From positions 21,426,001-21,490,000 of the forward strand of contig JAPTOF010000005.1 in assembly GCA_028554755.1 (NCBI GenBank): a stretch of DNA of 64,000 bases, given 5' to 3'. The first letter of the stretch is position 1, and each line of letters begins with the position of its first letter. Position numbers and translations under genes: made by a program. Under the pieces are notes generated by a model. The model saw nothing but the letters and a program-made list of their open reading frames with translations, did not search any database and was not told where the DNA came from. The DNA comes from Cordia subcordata (Eukaryota > Streptophyta > Magnoliopsida > Boraginales > Cordiaceae). This document shows positions 63,642 through 64,000 of this stretch, one piece after another.

Positions 63642-64000
63642 CTGAAAAGTATGTCAAGAGGGGAAGGGGTTAATGGAGATCACAGACCTTAGGATATATT
63701 ATGTATCATTTTGATATATTTATTTGTTCCCCTGGTTTAAGTTGCTAGATATCTAGGTGCTGAAGGGATCACTTGATGTTCCCACCAACTCTTCCTCTTT
63801 CCCTAATGAGCTAGGTCCAAAAATGATTGATTAATAGAAAAACCTCTGAAGAATAATCTTCAAGGATTACAAACACCATCTCAGAGGTAAAATAAAATAA
63901 GGCGTTTGCAAGTAAAAGATCACCTTGAGATTTTAACCCTAGCAGACATATAACAAGATCTAGAATTGACAGGAAAAAACACATTGAAACCCATGCATAA
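63642..64000 (-). other. Intron of the DUF1664 gene, to the window edge
   Basis: No exon is recognised between 63642 and the right edge. It follows an acceptor at 63642-63643 (minus strand ttttcag) and must be intron of the DUF1664 gene, whose 5' exons lie beyond the window. Confidence 0.6.

Noticed and set aside
1..64000. CRISPR arrays, operons, tRNA or rRNA genes
   Set aside because: No regularly spaced repeat-spacer array, no prokaryotic gene organisation, and no tRNA or rRNA signature was seen on reading both strands.

Overview
The window is nuclear DNA from a flowering plant, most likely a eudicot. It is AT-rich, the genes are split by GT/AG introns, there are many TA/GA microsatellites and transposon remnants, and the gene families are typical of land plants. 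I see no bacterial, organellar, viral, CRISPR, rRNA or tRNA content. The species cannot be named from sequence alone.

Layout from left to right. 0.25-9.5 kb, minus strand: a CAMTA4-type calmodulin-binding transcription activator in about 13 exons, with a decayed LINE-type reverse-transcriptase tail and a foldback MITE in its introns. 10.7-14.6 kb, plus strand: a tandem array of three tiny DUF3339 membrane-protein genes. The first has a perfectly duplicated 109-bp promoter segment, the second is broken by a Trp4-to-stop change, and a complex repeat cluster separates the second from the third. 18.1-18.5 kb, minus strand: a small plant membrane protein. 18.9-26 kb: gene-free and transposon-rich, including a 1.8-kb element with long terminal inverted repeats. 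26.1-30.8 kb, minus strand: a complete eight-exon SEPALLATA-class MADS-box gene. 30.9-39.4 kb: gene-poor. 39.4-39.8 kb, minus strand: an uncharacterised small Gly-rich protein. 42.8-47.6 kb, minus strand: an SBP-box (SPL) gene with a 20-nt miR156 target site in its last exon and a probable 5'-leader intron. 47.7-54.1 kb: gene-poor, with MITEs and a striking 83-nt hairpin. 54.1-59.4 kb, minus strand: the DNA primase large subunit in 18 exons, with all four Fe-S cysteines. 60.2-61.0 kb: a 5'-truncated retroelement tail. 61.6 kb to the right edge, minus strand: the 3' part of a DUF1664 gene.

The genes do not form a pathway in the bacterial sense; each is an independent transcription unit. The SEP and SPL genes both act in the vegetative-to-reproductive programme and lie 12 kb apart. 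I joined exons by hand from splice consensus, reading frame and family knowledge. For CAMTA, SEP, SPL, primase and DUF1664 every internal junction closes in phase; the weakest point is the last CAMTA exon. Nothing here is clearly an undescribed system. The best candidates for follow-up are the 83-nt hairpin, the nonsense-bearing DUF3339 copy, the duplicated promoter and a MITE family shared by at least four sites.
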